Positions 36,705-45,886 of a stretch of 64,000 nt of DNA are shown piece after piece (the first letter of the stretch is position 1; the number at the start of each line of letters is the position of its first letter). The stretch spans positions 15,388-79,387 of the forward strand of contig CAJWQX010000004.1 in assembly GCA_913045265.1 (NCBI GenBank). The letters are read 5' to 3'. The position numbers and the translations under genes were made by a program. The notes beneath the pieces are model-generated. The model was not told the DNA's origin. It saw nothing but the letters and a program-made list of their open reading frames with translations, and made no database searches. The DNA comes from UBA11889 sp002313255. Its GTDB lineage: Bacteria > Pseudomonadota > Gammaproteobacteria > Pseudomonadales > Azotimanducaceae.

Positions 36705-37337
36705 TTATTCGCGCATATCCACTTCGGCTTCTGTAAGGCTCTCTTGAAACGTGTCACGTTCGAACATATTGTTCATATATCGTTGCATTGGCTTAAGTTG
36801 ACGAGCTGACATCTTCAAGTCCAATGCATTCAGACGCCAGAGAATAGGCGCCACAAAACAATCCACCAGAGTGAAGTCTTCGTTCATAAAGAAGGGACGA
36901 TCAGCAAATACAGGTGCTATGGCCGCAAGACTTTCTCGTAGTTCTTTTCTAGCCTTATCCATAGCAGTCTCTCTTCCTCTGCCCGCCAATAACACATCGA
37001 CTCTCTTACTCCAATCAAGTTCGATGCGGTGCATCAATAAACGACACTGAGCCCGTGCGACAGGGTATACGGGCAGCAAGGGTGGATGTGGAAACCGCTC
37101 GTCCAAGTACTCCATTATTACCGTGCTTTTGTATAAAACTAGTTCTCGATCTAAAAGAGTCGGAAGCGTTCCATAGGGGTTGATTTCCGAAAGATCTTCG
37201 GGCCTCTGTGTTGGGTCGACATCTACGACGTCAACGGCTACCCCTTTTTCACACAAAACCATCCGTACGCGGTGACTGTAATGATCTCGCGGGTCAGAGA
37301 AAAGCGTCATTGACGCCCGTTTTGTGGCGAAGCTCAT
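36705..37337 (-). CDS. sspA: Stringent starvation protein A (GST-fold RNA polymerase partner)
   Basis: A 210-residue GST-like protein: a thioredoxin-like N-terminal domain (LFSDPRDHYSHRVRMVLCEKGV, split by RDHYS) and an all-helical C-terminal domain. The PYGTLPTL and ESTVIMEYLDERFPHPPL-type segments identify SspA, although here the second reads KSTVIMEYLDERF. SspA binds RNA polymerase and affects stationary-phase and acid-stress genes; in E. coli it lowers H-NS levels. The start ATG at 37337 has GGAG upstream. It follows rpsI by 85 bp. sspB, its usual partner gene, is absent. Confidence 0.93.
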   Translation of the reverse strand: MSFATKRASMTLFSDPRDHYSHRVRMVLCEKGVAVDVVDVDPTQRPEDLSEINPYGTLPTLLDRELVLYKSTVIMEYLDERFPHPPLLPVYPVARAQCRLLMHRIELDWSKRVDVLLAGRGRETAMDKARKELRESLAAIAPVFADRPFFMNEDFTLVDCFVAPILWRLNALDLKMSARQLKPMQRYMNNMFERDTFQESLTEAEVDMRE

Positions 37338-37422
37338 ATTATCTCCGATCCTGAACGCTGCCGTGTTTCAGCACGAACAATGCTTAAATGGAAGCCTCAC
37401 GCTAACAGCGAAGGCCCGATCC

Positions 37423-37812
37423 CTAGCGCTTCGAATATTGCGGTCGCTTTCGTGCCTTTCGAAGCCCAACTTTCTTTCGTTCTACTTCTCGAGCATCACG
37501 AGTTAGTAACCCCGCCTGTCGAAGCGGTAGTCGTAATTTTTCATCGTGCTCCACCAAAGCTCTAGCTATACCTAGCCGAATAGCTCCAGCTTGCCCTGAA
37601 CCGCCGCCGCCCTCGACCGTTATACGCAAGTCGAATTGATCGACCGCACCCGCAACCTCTAAAGGTTGTCGGACAATCATGCGAGCGGTTTCACGTCCAA
37701 AATATTCATCGAGCGTTCGATTATTCACTAAAACTCGACCGGTTCCGCTCTGTAGAAACACTCTCGCGGCAGAACTTTTTCGACGCCCGGTCCCGTACTT
37801 CGAATCACCCAT
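37423..37812 (-). CDS. rpsI: 30S ribosomal protein S9
   Basis: A 129-residue S9. The N-terminal YGTGRRKSSAARVFL, the NNRTLDEYFGRET segment, GGGGSGQAGAIRLGIARAL and the basic tail ending KARKRPQYSKR are standard. The C-terminal arginine that reaches the P-site tRNA is the last residue. It starts 3 bp after rplM, the conserved rplM-rpsI pair. Confidence 0.99.
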   Translation of the reverse strand: MGDSKYGTGRRKSSAARVFLQSGTGRVLVNNRTLDEYFGRETARMIVRQPLEVAGAVDQFDLRITVEGGGGSGQAGAIRLGIARALVEHDEKLRLPLRQAGLLTRDAREVERKKVGLRKARKRPQYSKR

Positions 37813-37815
37813 TGT

Positions 37816-38247
37816 TTAACTTATCACCATCGTTTTCGGCTGCTGCGCTCCATGTGGATGCGTATCGCCGGAATACACTTTTAATTTACGGAAAACCGCG
37901 CGACCCAAGGGATTCCTGGGTAGCATTCCCCTCACTGCCTTCTCTAATAGCTCTTCAGGCTTGGCCTCACGCAACCTCTTAAGAGATGTGCTTTTTATTC
38001 CCCCTGGATATCCACTATGCCTGTAATAAATTTTCTTTGTTTCCTTGTTTCCACTAACAAAGACCTTTTCGGCATTCACCACGATAATGTAGTCACCAGT
38101 GTCCACATGTGGCGTGTACTCCGCCTTGTGCTTGCCTCGGAGACGACGTGCAATTTCGGTTGCCAGACGCCCAAGCGTCTGATCCGTGGCGTCAACCACA
38201 TACCAGTCATGCGCGACATCTTGTTGACGCACACTCACTGTCTTCAT
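37816..38247 (-). CDS. rplM: 50S ribosomal protein L13
   Basis: A 143-residue L13, an early-assembly large subunit protein. The segments DATDQTLGRLATEIA, GDYIIVVNAEKV, YYRHSGYPGG and MLPRNPLGR are typical. It is the first gene of the rplM-rpsI pair. The 84 bp upstream, before zapE, should contain the promoter and the leader where L13 may regulate itself; I could not define them. Confidence 0.99.
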   Translation of the reverse strand: MKTVSVRQQDVAHDWYVVDATDQTLGRLATEIARRLRGKHKAEYTPHVDTGDYIIVVNAEKVFVSGNKETKKIYYRHSGYPGGIKSTSLKRLREAKPEELLEKAVRGMLPRNPLGRAVFRKLKVYSGDTHPHGAQQPKTMVIS

Positions 38248-38331
38248 TTCGGGACCTGGAGAAAAAGGCAGCGCGAATTTTAGTTCACGCCCTAGTAGTT
38301 TACAACTCTAACCATGCCCTATCAGCCGGTG

Positions 38332-39438
38332 CTACGGACGATGCGGTCGCGATAGATAGGCGTTCGATCGCATCTCGATAATGCGACTTTGAGTACGTTC
38401 GAATTCGCGCAATAGCTTCGAACCGACGTATAACGTTTCAACCTCCACGGAAGCGTTAAATAGAACCTTCACTCCGCGATCATAGAATTCGTCAATCAAA
38501 CTTATGAAGCGCCGCGCCTGGCCTTCACATTCCCCGTCGAGCTGATGAATCCCCCAAATGACAACCGTATGGAAAAGCCGCGCGATCTCGATGTAGTCAT
38601 TCGCGCTGCGTGGCGCGTCACATAGGGTTGAAAACTCAAACCCAACCGCCCCTTCTGCTCTATAACGAACAGCAATATCACGACCATTGACCGTTACGTG
38701 CCCGCCAATCCTAAATGTTCCTCCCGTTAAAGTCGCAAACTCGACCTCAGAGAACAGATCGTCAGTGCGCCCAACTCGATAGACCGAGTGCTTCCGAAGG
38801 AAATTCAGCCGGTAGTCAGTCCCCGACTCAAGTTTTTCTACGCGCATGTGACGATCAATAAGCGCAATTACGGGTAAAAATTGATTTCGCTGTAGGCCAT
38901 TTTGATACAGATTACCTGGCGCAACGTTGGAAGTAGCTATGAGCGTAACGCCCTTCGCGAAAAGAGCGTCCAATAAACCCCCGAGTATCATTGCGTCGCC
39001 AATATCCGAAACAAAAAACTCGTCGAAGCAAATTATCTGGGCGGACCTAGCAAATCGGGAGGCGACCGCATTGATGGGATCCACAGTACCCTCCAACAAA
39101 GCCAATTCTTCGTGAATCCGGCGCATAAAGTGGTGGAAATGCAGTCGTTCGGATATGCCCGGCTGCAGTGATTCGTGAAACAAATCCATTAAATAGGTCT
39201 TGCCACGGCCCACCCCACCCCAGAGGTAAAGGCCTCTAATAGGATCCCGCACGTTGAACCCTAAACCATGCTTGACGCGTGATAATAGCGAAGGTGACGA
39301 ATAACGAAGCATAATGTTGTGGTGGAGGTCTGTGAAAATTTCGACAATTCTCCGCTGTCGAACGTCGTCAACATAACCGGCCTCAATATTCCGCTCGTAT
39401 CGCGCGTCCGGACGGATTATTTCTAGTTTGCGTGACAC
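38332..39438 (-). CDS. zapE: Cell division ATPase ZapE (AFG1 family)
   Basis: A 368-residue AFG1-like AAA ATPase. Walker A is GGVGRGKT (residues 74-81) and Walker B is ICFDEFFVSD (about 134-143). The family block LYLWGGVGRGKTYLMD and the C-terminal RRFISLIDEFYDRGVK are clear. E. coli ZapE binds FtsZ and is needed for division under low oxygen and high temperature. The start is GTG at 39438. Its place beside rplM-rpsI is conserved. Confidence 0.94.
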   Translation of the reverse strand: MSRKLEIIRPDARYERNIEAGYVDDVRQRRIVEIFTDLHHNIMLRYSSPSLLSRVKHGLGFNVRDPIRGLYLWGGVGRGKTYLMDLFHESLQPGISERLHFHHFMRRIHEELALLEGTVDPINAVASRFARSAQIICFDEFFVSDIGDAMILGGLLDALFAKGVTLIATSNVAPGNLYQNGLQRNQFLPVIALIDRHMRVEKLESGTDYRLNFLRKHSVYRVGRTDDLFSEVEFATLTGGTFRIGGHVTVNGRDIAVRYRAEGAVGFEFSTLCDAPRSANDYIEIARLFHTVVIWGIHQLDGECEGQARRFISLIDEFYDRGVKVLFNASVEVETLYVGSKLLREFERTQSRIIEMRSNAYLSRPHRP

Positions 39439-39590
39439 CGCATCCCTAGTTAATCGTCCACGTTACAAAAAAGAATCGGGGTGCGAAACTGGACAGTTGT
39501 TTTTTTGCGGCTTCACGCCGACCGAACCAAACAAGTGCCTGTCGTGACAATAACCATGAAACTTGCGGCAACGAATTGTTCAGCATTAGT

Positions 39591-40895
39591 TCACGGATCT
39601 TCGACGCGAGCTCGAGCCGCCGCTGAGTGGGCGGTAAGACCCTCCGTATCGGCAAGTATCGCTGCAATTCGACCTATTTTCTTAGCACCCTCAGGTGAAC
39701 ATCGGATAATCGAACTACGTTTCTGGAATTCACGAACGCTGAGTCCGGAAGCGTAGCGCGCCGAACCGAAAGTAGGCAGTACATGACTCGGTCCGGCCGA
39801 ATAATCGCCGAGTACTTCTGCGCTATACCCACCCATAAATATTGCACCTGCGTGCTGAACTAGCGGTAACAATGCGTCGGGTTCGGAAACGGCAAGCTGT
39901 AAGTGTTCCGGCGCAAAACGATTAACAAGCGAAATCGCGTCTTCAAGATCACGGCACTTTATAAATGCGCCACGATCCGCAAAGGATCTTTCTATTATTT
40001 CGCTTCGTTCGAGACCAGGCATTAACTTTTCGATCTCACGAAACACTGCTTCGAGATACGCTCGGTACGGGGAAATCAGAATTGCCTGGGCAGTACGATC
40101 GTGCTCTGCTTGGGCGCACAAATCCAGGGCCGTCCATCGAGCGGAAACGGACCCGTCCGCAACTATCAGAATTTCAGTTGGACCGGCGATAGCGTCAATG
40201 CCTACAGGTCCAAAGACCAATCGTTTAGCTGCCGTAACGAATGCCCCTCCCGGTCCGACAATCTTATCTACGGACTTTACCGTCTCTGTCCCATACGCGA
40301 GCGCAGCTATCGCCTGCGCACCACCAATAGTGTATATCCGATCGACTTCCGCCACGTGCATTGCCGCGAGCACGTGACGATTGCATTCACCCATGGGCGC
40401 TGGCACTACGGCAGTGATCTCGCGCACCCCAGCGATACGCGCGGGAATCACTGTCATAAGTACTGAAGACGGATAAGCGGCCTGACCGCCCGGTACGTAT
40501 ACACCTACACGTTGTATTGCGGTTACTCGGTACCCAAGAAAATTGCCATGTTCGTCCTCAGTCTCAAAAGATTCGTCAATTTCCGCCTCGTGAAACGACT
40601 TAATGCGTGCCGCTGCCTCGTCAAGGGCTTTTCTATCGGAGTTGACAAGTCGTTCGTATGCTTCACTGCATTGAGCTGGAGAGACCGTCAACCGCTCCAT
40701 CGACGAGACTTCAAAACGATCATATTCTGCGGTCAACGCTATGAGGGCACTGTCACCCTCTGCCCTGACTCTTTCGATGGCGGTTTTAGCCGTGATCTCG
40801 ACTGTCGCGTCTTCTCGGGCCTCCCACTCGAGAAGATTTCCCATGCGATTCTCGAAATCAGCTTCGTCGGTATCGATTCTTACTATGTTGACCAA
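39591..40895 (-). CDS. hisD: Histidinol dehydrogenase
   Basis: A 434-residue zinc enzyme that oxidises L-histidinol to histidine in two NAD-dependent steps. The signature VPGGQAAYPSSVLMTVIPA, the zinc and catalytic segments DLCAQAEHD and FAPEHLQL, and GDYSAGPSHVLPT are intact. The start is TTG at 40895, 15 bp after the murA stop, with AAGG upstream. In Pseudomonas hisG lies between murA and hisD and hisC follows; both are missing here, so this is an orphan his gene. Confidence 0.96.
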   Translation of the reverse strand: MVNIVRIDTDEADFENRMGNLLEWEAREDATVEITAKTAIERVRAEGDSALIALTAEYDRFEVSSMERLTVSPAQCSEAYERLVNSDRKALDEAAARIKSFHEAEIDESFETEDEHGNFLGYRVTAIQRVGVYVPGGQAAYPSSVLMTVIPARIAGVREITAVVPAPMGECNRHVLAAMHVAEVDRIYTIGGAQAIAALAYGTETVKSVDKIVGPGGAFVTAAKRLVFGPVGIDAIAGPTEILIVADGSVSARWTALDLCAQAEHDRTAQAILISPYRAYLEAVFREIEKLMPGLERSEIIERSFADRGAFIKCRDLEDAISLVNRFAPEHLQLAVSEPDALLPLVQHAGAIFMGGYSAEVLGDYSAGPSHVLPTFGSARYASGLSVREFQKRSSIIRCSPEGAKKIGRIAAILADTEGLTAHSAAARARVEDP

Positions 40896-40910
40896 GAATT
40901 TACCTTGACT

Positions 40911-42179
40911 TCAACGCGACGAAAGACGCTGTACGTCGGCCCCGATTGACTGCAATTTTTCCTCAATACACTCGTACCCCCTGTCAATGTGGTAAATCCT
41001 GTCCACTATGGTCTCACCGTCCGCGACCAGGCCTCCAATAACTAAGCTGAATGATGCTCGCAAATCAGTCGCCATCACGGGAGCGCCCCGTAGTCCCGTT
41101 ACCCCCTTTACGACGGCTGTGGTTTTACCATCGAACGATATGTCTGCGCCTAACCTAACCAATTCATGAACATGCATGAATCGATTTTCAAATATTGTCT
41201 CGGTTATACGACTGGTACCCTTACTAATAGCATTAAGGGCAACGTACTGCGCTTGCATGTCTGTCGGAAATCCTGGATAGGGCTCCGTACAGATATCGAC
41301 AGCAGTCAGATCGTGAGCCCCCGCATCTACTCTTATCCAATCATCACCCATCGTAATCGAAACGCCACTTTCTTGAAGTTTCTTAGTAACAGCTGCGATG
41401 TGTCCAGGGCACGTATTCCGAATCAAGAGATGCCCTTGAGTAGCTGCTGCAGCAATCAAATACGTCCCTGTTTCTACTCGATCAGGCATTATTCGGAATT
41501 CTCCTCCTTGGAGAGAACTTACTCCTTCTATCATTAGAGTATCTGTACCGGCTCCTTCGATTCGCGCACCCATCGCCACTAAACATGCCGCGAGTTCTGT
41601 CACCTCTGGTTCACAGGCAGCGTTGTGGATAGTGGTTTCACCACGCGCAAGCGTTGCCGCCATCATCAAATTTTGGGTGCCTCCAACCGTTTTTATGTCC
41701 ATGTCTATTTTTGTTCCGGTCAACCCTTTCTTTGCGTCTGCAACGATATAACCCTCTTCAACTTGGATGTCAGCGCCCAGCGCCGACAACCCCTTGAGGT
41801 GCTGGTCAACGGGTCTGGGGCCAATCGCGCAACCTCCTGGTAGCGATACTTCGGCGTGACCGTGGATTGCCAGCAATGGTCCCAGAACGAGGAACGAAGC
41901 CCGCATCGTCTTCACAAGATCGTACGGCGCCCTGAGATTCACGATATCCCGAGTGCGAATTTCTATCGTCCTATTTTCTTCAACTGTGACATCGAGGCCT
42001 ATGGTTCCAAGGAGTTCGATCATGGTCGTCACATCATTGAGGTGGGGGACATTCGTTATTCGAAGCGATTCTTCCGACAAAATTGATGCTGCTAGAATCG
42101 GCAGGGCAGAATTCTTTGAACCCGAAATAGTGACCGTGCCCCTCAAGGGATTTCCACCCCTTATCAGCAACTTATCCAC
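40911..42179 (-). CDS. murA: UDP-N-acetylglucosamine 1-carboxyvinyltransferase
   Basis: A 422-residue enzyme that transfers enolpyruvate to UDP-GlcNAc, the first committed step of peptidoglycan synthesis. Lysine 22 (SGSKNSAL) and the active cysteine 117 in GGCAIGPRPVDQH, the site attacked by fosfomycin, are present. The start is GTG at 42179 (MDKLLIRGG). It lies 23 bp downstream of ibaG and upstream of hisD, a conserved order. Confidence 0.98.
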   Translation of the reverse strand: MDKLLIRGGNPLRGTVTISGSKNSALPILAASILSEESLRITNVPHLNDVTTMIELLGTIGLDVTVEENRTIEIRTRDIVNLRAPYDLVKTMRASFLVLGPLLAIHGHAEVSLPGGCAIGPRPVDQHLKGLSALGADIQVEEGYIVADAKKGLTGTKIDMDIKTVGGTQNLMMAATLARGETTIHNAACEPEVTELAACLVAMGARIEGAGTDTLMIEGVSSLQGGEFRIMPDRVETGTYLIAAAATQGHLLIRNTCPGHIAAVTKKLQESGVSITMGDDWIRVDAGAHDLTAVDICTEPYPGFPTDMQAQYVALNAISKGTSRITETIFENRFMHVHELVRLGADISFDGKTTAVVKGVTGLRGAPVMATDLRASFSLVIGGLVADGETIVDRIYHIDRGYECIEEKLQSIGADVQRLSSR

Positions 42180-42202
42180 TAAATTCTCTTGAAAACGATT
42201 GG

Positions 42203-42427
42203 CTAAAGACCGTGCGGGGTGAGCGCTTTAATTGTAACCGCATGCAACGCTCCAGACTCAATGAGATCAGCTATACAGCGGTAGACCTTTTGTTGACGCT
42301 TGACAGGCGCGAGGCCTTCAAAAACATCAGCAATGATTCGAATAGCTGCCCGATTGCCATCCATATCGACGGTAATCTCAGCGCTAGTAAATTCAATTTC
42401 AAGCCTCTTTCTGAGTTCGGTCTCCAT
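42203..42427 (-). CDS. ibaG: BolA family protein IbaG (YrbA)
   Basis: A 74-residue BolA-fold protein starting at the ATG at 42427. The core GLAPVKRQQKVYRCI and the C-terminal HAVTIKALTP are typical. IbaG works with monothiol glutaredoxin in iron-sulfur handling and acid stress. In most gammaproteobacteria it ends the mlaFEDCB-ibaG-murA array; here nothing of mla precedes it and the next gene is divergent yrbG. Confidence 0.9.
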   Translation of the reverse strand: METELRKRLEIEFTSAEITVDMDGNRAAIRIIADVFEGLAPVKRQQKVYRCIADLIESGALHAVTIKALTPHGL

Positions 42428-42567
42428 ATCTGTTCTACGCCTAAATTTCTGCGACCGACCACCTGACACGAGGCCTGTACGTGCCCACTATAACAGCGCC
42501 GTAATTGTGTGTTCGAGAGTCTTGCTACAATCCTCCTGACTTCACTTCCTAGTAATTCACTTTCATT

Positions 42568-43524
42568 TTGTTGCAGTCCTCCGCCATTCTTGTCGTCGGC
42601 TTAATACTCCTCGTATGGAGCGCCGAACGTTTCGTATCGGGTGCAGCAGTCACGGCGGCCAACCTTGGAGTTTCCAAGATCGTAATCGGTCTTACAATTG
42701 TGTCGATCGGCACTTCGGCTCCCGAGATACTGGTCGCAATTTCAGCATCACTGGAAGCTGCTCCGAAACTAGCAATTGGAAACGCCATTGGATCTAACAT
42801 TGCCAATATCGGCCTCGTGCTCGGCGTCACAGCGATTGCCGCCCCATTGCCGTTTTCCCACGAGATAGTTAAGAACGAACTACGCTGGCTTATCGGCGCG
42901 ACTTTGCTGGGACTATTTTGTCTCGCTAACCTGTTCCTGGGATCGCTGGACGGGCTGTTGTTGTTGGCAGGACTCGGCCTAATTCTCTATCTGATGTTCG
43001 CCAAACAACGTCTAGGGCCGCAATTGCACGGCGTTGTCAACAATGAACCGGATCAAATACCTGCTATGCCCACGCATAAAGGGGTACTTTGGCTCATTTT
43101 CGGCTTGTTACTCTTACTTTTATCAGCCGAAGTTGTGGCGCAAGAGGCTATAAAAATAGCCCAACTTCTAGGCATTGACGAGCTCATTATAGGTCTAACG
43201 ATCGTTGCTATCGGCACCAGCTTGCCGGAACTCGCGGCAAGCGTTAGTGCCGCTGTTAAAGGGCACTCTGACATTGCAATCGGCAACATTGTCGGGTCAA
43301 ACATTCTCAATGTTCTGGCTGTTCTCTCCGTACCCGCTCTAATGCACCCGATCGGAATTGACTCCGTTGTTTTCTGGCGAGATTACGGCGTAATGACCTC
43401 GTTGACCCTTGTTCTCGTAGTTTTTGCTTTTTGTCGCGAATCTATTTCGCGACCCGAAGGAGCTTTAATGCTCACTATCTGGTTAGGCTATAACACGATC
43501 CTCTATATGCAGGCATCTGAGTGA
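42568..43524 (+). CDS. yrbG: Calcium/sodium antiporter of the CaCA family (YrbG)
   Basis: A 318-residue membrane protein with about ten membrane segments in two inverted halves. Each half carries the exchanger repeat: VSIGTSAPE with GNAIGSNIANI in the first, and VAIGTSLPE with GNIVGSNILNV in the second. The start is TTG at 42568 (or the next codon, also TTG). It heads an operon with kdsC and the lpt genes, overlapping kdsC by 4 bp. kdsD, which is normally between them, is absent. Confidence 0.93.
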   Translation: MLQSSAILVVGLILLVWSAERFVSGAAVTAANLGVSKIVIGLTIVSIGTSAPEILVAISASLEAAPKLAIGNAIGSNIANIGLVLGVTAIAAPLPFSHEIVKNELRWLIGATLLGLFCLANLFLGSLDGLLLLAGLGLILYLMFAKQRLGPQLHGVVNNEPDQIPAMPTHKGVLWLIFGLLLLLLSAEVVAQEAIKIAQLLGIDELIIGLTIVAIGTSLPELAASVSAAVKGHSDIAIGNIVGSNILNVLAVLSVPALMHPIGIDSVVFWRDYGVMTSLTLVLVVFAFCRESISRPEGALMLTIWLGYNTILYMQASE

Positions 43525-44027
43525 ACAAAGATCTTCGTTCAAGGCTAGCTACGACTGAATTGCTTATTCTCGACGTGGACGGAGTCTTGACCGACGGACG
43601 ACTTTTCTACGGTTCCGGGGGGGTTGAAATGAAGGCTTTCAATGCGCATGACGGTTACGGACTCAAGAAAATCCAACTGGAAGGTATCTCAATCGCTATC
43701 GTTTCTGGACGTACGTCGGACATCGTCGAAAAAAGGGCCAAAGAATTGAATATTCGCTTTCTTTTTCAAAACGTCGGCCAGAAAAACGAAGTCCTTGAGG
43801 AACTACACCGAGAAAGCGGTATCGAACCTCGGCACATGGCCCATGTCGGAGATGACCTACCGGACCTGGCTCTGTTTCAAAGCGTCGGCCTCGGGATTGC
43901 CGTCGCTGACGCGCGTGTAGAAGTACGAAAAAGTGCCGATTTCGTCACGAACGCAAAGGGGGGCGAGGGTGCGGTGCGAGAAGTGTGCGAACTTATACTG
44001 GCGTCACGTCTCGAAGGAAACGAATGA
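43521..44027 (+). CDS. kdsC: 3-deoxy-D-manno-octulosonate 8-phosphate phosphatase
   Basis: A 168-residue HAD-family (C0) phosphatase that makes KDO for the LPS core. The nucleophile motif is LDVDGVLTDG (aspartates 18 and 20), motif II is IAIVSGRTS, and motif III/IV is HVGDDLPDLAL. The start is GTG at 43521 in a GTGA overlap with yrbG. The following lptC overlaps its stop by 4 bp. Confidence 0.96.
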   Translation: MNKDLRSRLATTELLILDVDGVLTDGRLFYGSGGVEMKAFNAHDGYGLKKIQLEGISIAIVSGRTSDIVEKRAKELNIRFLFQNVGQKNEVLEELHRESGIEPRHMAHVGDDLPDLALFQSVGLGIAVADARVEVRKSADFVTNAKGGEGAVREVCELILASRLEGNE

Positions 44028-44641
44028 TACGCTGGTACCTGATCGCCGGACTTGTCGTCGCCACTTTCTTCGCCTTCTGGGGGTTGGAGTCCGAAGAAAC
44101 ATTACACCGTACCTTACCACCAGAATTGTCGGATCGGCCTAGTCTTTACCTTGAAAACGCGAGAATCAGCCAGTTTGGTTCGCATGGTCTAAACCGATAC
44201 ACGATATCGTCAAAGGCGATCACCCAGCATACGGCGACGGGTCACTCGACTCTGGTACAACCTTCTTTGACCTTCCATCAGCCGGGCGAATCTCCCTGGT
44301 ATATTTACTCGGAGCTCGGAGAGATCAAGCGGCATTTAAGCGCCCAAAACGCGCCGCCCGGTGACACGATCGGCCCTGGAACATCGATTCACTTCACGGG
44401 TCAAGTGCGGCTTTCAAGAGGCCGTAACAATCAAACACTCATGGAGCTTCAGGGTGAATCGTTGACAATTTTTCCGGAACTAAAGCGCGTTGAATCCAAC
44501 GAGCCTGTTATTATCGAAACGTCTTCAAGCAATGCCCGCGCCGCGAGTTTTGAATGCGACCTTGAACAAAATTTTTTGCATCTTCGATCCTCAACTGACC
44601 AGCGGGTTCACTTTGTCATCCTTCCGAAAAATCGGATTTGA
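44024..44641 (+). CDS. lptC: LPS export protein LptC
   Basis: A 205-residue bitopic protein with one N-terminal membrane segment (about residues 2-21) and a periplasmic beta-jellyroll. LptC passes LPS from the LptB2FG extractor to LptA. The ATG at 44024 overlaps the kdsC stop as ATGA. Sequence identity in this family is low, so the assignment leans on topology, size and the kdsC-lptC-lptA-lptB order. Confidence 0.9.
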   Translation: MIRWYLIAGLVVATFFAFWGLESEETLHRTLPPELSDRPSLYLENARISQFGSHGLNRYTISSKAITQHTATGHSTLVQPSLTFHQPGESPWYIYSELGEIKRHLSAQNAPPGDTIGPGTSIHFTGQVRLSRGRNNQTLMELQGESLTIFPELKRVESNEPVIIETSSSNARAASFECDLEQNFLHLRSSTDQRVHFVILPKNRI

Positions 44642-45107
44642 AGTTATTGCTGTTTGTTGGTGTTTAACGTCGCTGTCTGCCCCCGATTCCTCATTTGATA
44701 ACGAAACGCCCATCCATATTCGTGGCGACGATCTACGGGGAGACATGACGACCCGCACCGTGATCAGTGGCTCAGTGACATTGGATCAAGGAAATATTCA
44801 TGTCGAGGCAGACTCGATGACAATCGATTGGTTGGAAGGTGAAGTGCAAAGAATTATAGCAAACGGAGATAAAGCTCACTTCACGCGAACTATTAGTAAG
44901 GACAATTCCTCAATCGATGCGCGGGCCCACAACATAATCTATCACCGTGAACTCAACCAAATAGAACTCCAGGGGATGGCGTTTCTTAGACAAGGAGGCA
45001 GCCTATTTCGTGGCGAAAAAATTCTCTACGACATCGGTGCCGGCCTAGTAAAGGCCGATTCTGGAATGTCGGGAGGAGTTGAATTCATCTGGGACCCTCG
45101 AGAATAA
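44613..45107 (+). CDS. lptA: LPS periplasmic bridge protein LptA
   Basis: About 164 residues. The start proposed is TTG at 44613, which gives a signal peptide with arginine 5 and lysine 6, a hydrophobic core and a cleavage site near SLSA-PDS. It overlaps lptC by 29 bp. The OstA-like domain follows (GDDLRGDMTTRT, VTLDQGNIHVEADSM). LptA filaments bridge inner and outer membranes for LPS transport. A longer frame from 44490 lacks a secretion signal at its N-terminus and is less likely. Confidence 0.88.
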   Translation: MSSFRKIGFEVIAVCWCLTSLSAPDSSFDNETPIHIRGDDLRGDMTTRTVISGSVTLDQGNIHVEADSMTIDWLEGEVQRIIANGDKAHFTRTISKDNSSIDARAHNIIYHRELNQIELQGMAFLRQGGSLFRGEKILYDIGAGLVKADSGMSGGVEFIWDPRE

Positions 45108-45114
45108 GTTCTCG

Positions 45115-45840
45115 ATGTCAATCCTACGAGCAGCTAATCTCCATAAAAGCTACCGCGGCAGACCAGTTGTTAACGATTTATCCATCCACGTCTCGAGCGG
45201 AGAAATCGTTGGACTTCTGGGACCCAACGGAGCCGGAAAAACCCTCAGTTTTCACATGGTTGTGGGGCTGGTGAGACTGGACAGTGGCACGGTATCAATC
45301 GATGAGCACGTCCTCTCCAATGCACCCATGCATCAACGCGCCCAGAAAGGATTGGTTTATTTACCCCAGGAACCGAGTGTTTTTCGAAAGCTCTCGGTTG
45401 AGAACAATTTGCACGCCATCATTGAATTGAGGGGTGATCTTGACAAGTCGCAGAAAAAATCTTTAGCACAACAGCTTCTTGCAGAGTTTAATCTGAACGA
45501 GATTAGCGAAGTGATTAGTGAGCGACTTTCTGGCGGAGAAAGGCGTCGACTAGAGATTGCTCGCGCGCTCGCGAACCAGCCACGTTTTTTGTTACTCGAC
45601 GAACCGTTTGCTGGCGTCGACCCAATTTCTGTTGACGACATCAAGGTTGAAATTCGCAAACTTGCAACTCGTCAAATCGGCGTACTCATCACCGACCACA
45701 ACGTTCGGGAAACCTTGGATATCTGCGATCGGGCATACATCGTAAACGAAGGGCGCATCATTGCCGATGGAACGGCACACGACGTACTATCAGATGCGGT
45801 GGTGCAACGAGTCTATCTAGGGCCGCGGTTTTCTATTTAG
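45115..45840 (+). CDS. lptB: LPS export ABC transporter ATPase LptB
   Basis: A 241-residue ABC ATPase. Walker A is GPNGAGKT, the Q-loop lies in YLPQEPSVFRKLSV, the signature is LSGGERRRLEIARAL, Walker B is LLLDEPFAGVDP and the switch histidine is in ITDHNVRETL; these last motifs are characteristic of LptB. It powers LPS extraction with LptF and LptG, which are not in the window. The start ATG at 45115 lies 7 bp after lptA. Confidence 0.97.
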   Translation: MSILRAANLHKSYRGRPVVNDLSIHVSSGEIVGLLGPNGAGKTLSFHMVVGLVRLDSGTVSIDEHVLSNAPMHQRAQKGLVYLPQEPSVFRKLSVENNLHAIIELRGDLDKSQKKSLAQQLLAEFNLNEISEVISERLSGGERRRLEIARALANQPRFLLLDEPFAGVDPISVDDIKVEIRKLATRQIGVLITDHNVRETLDICDRAYIVNEGRIIADGTAHDVLSDAVVQRVYLGPRFSI

Positions 45841-45886
45841 ACAGCGATTGTAAATCGCCAGCAATATCCATCGAACCGATTGGAAT

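Noticed and set aside
39446..39667. Small gene between hisD and zapE
   Set aside because: It overlaps the hisD 3' end in another frame and shows no domain or start signal.
44490..44612. N-terminal extension of lptA
   Set aside because: It overlaps lptC and would bury the signal peptide; the TTG at 44613 explains secretion better.
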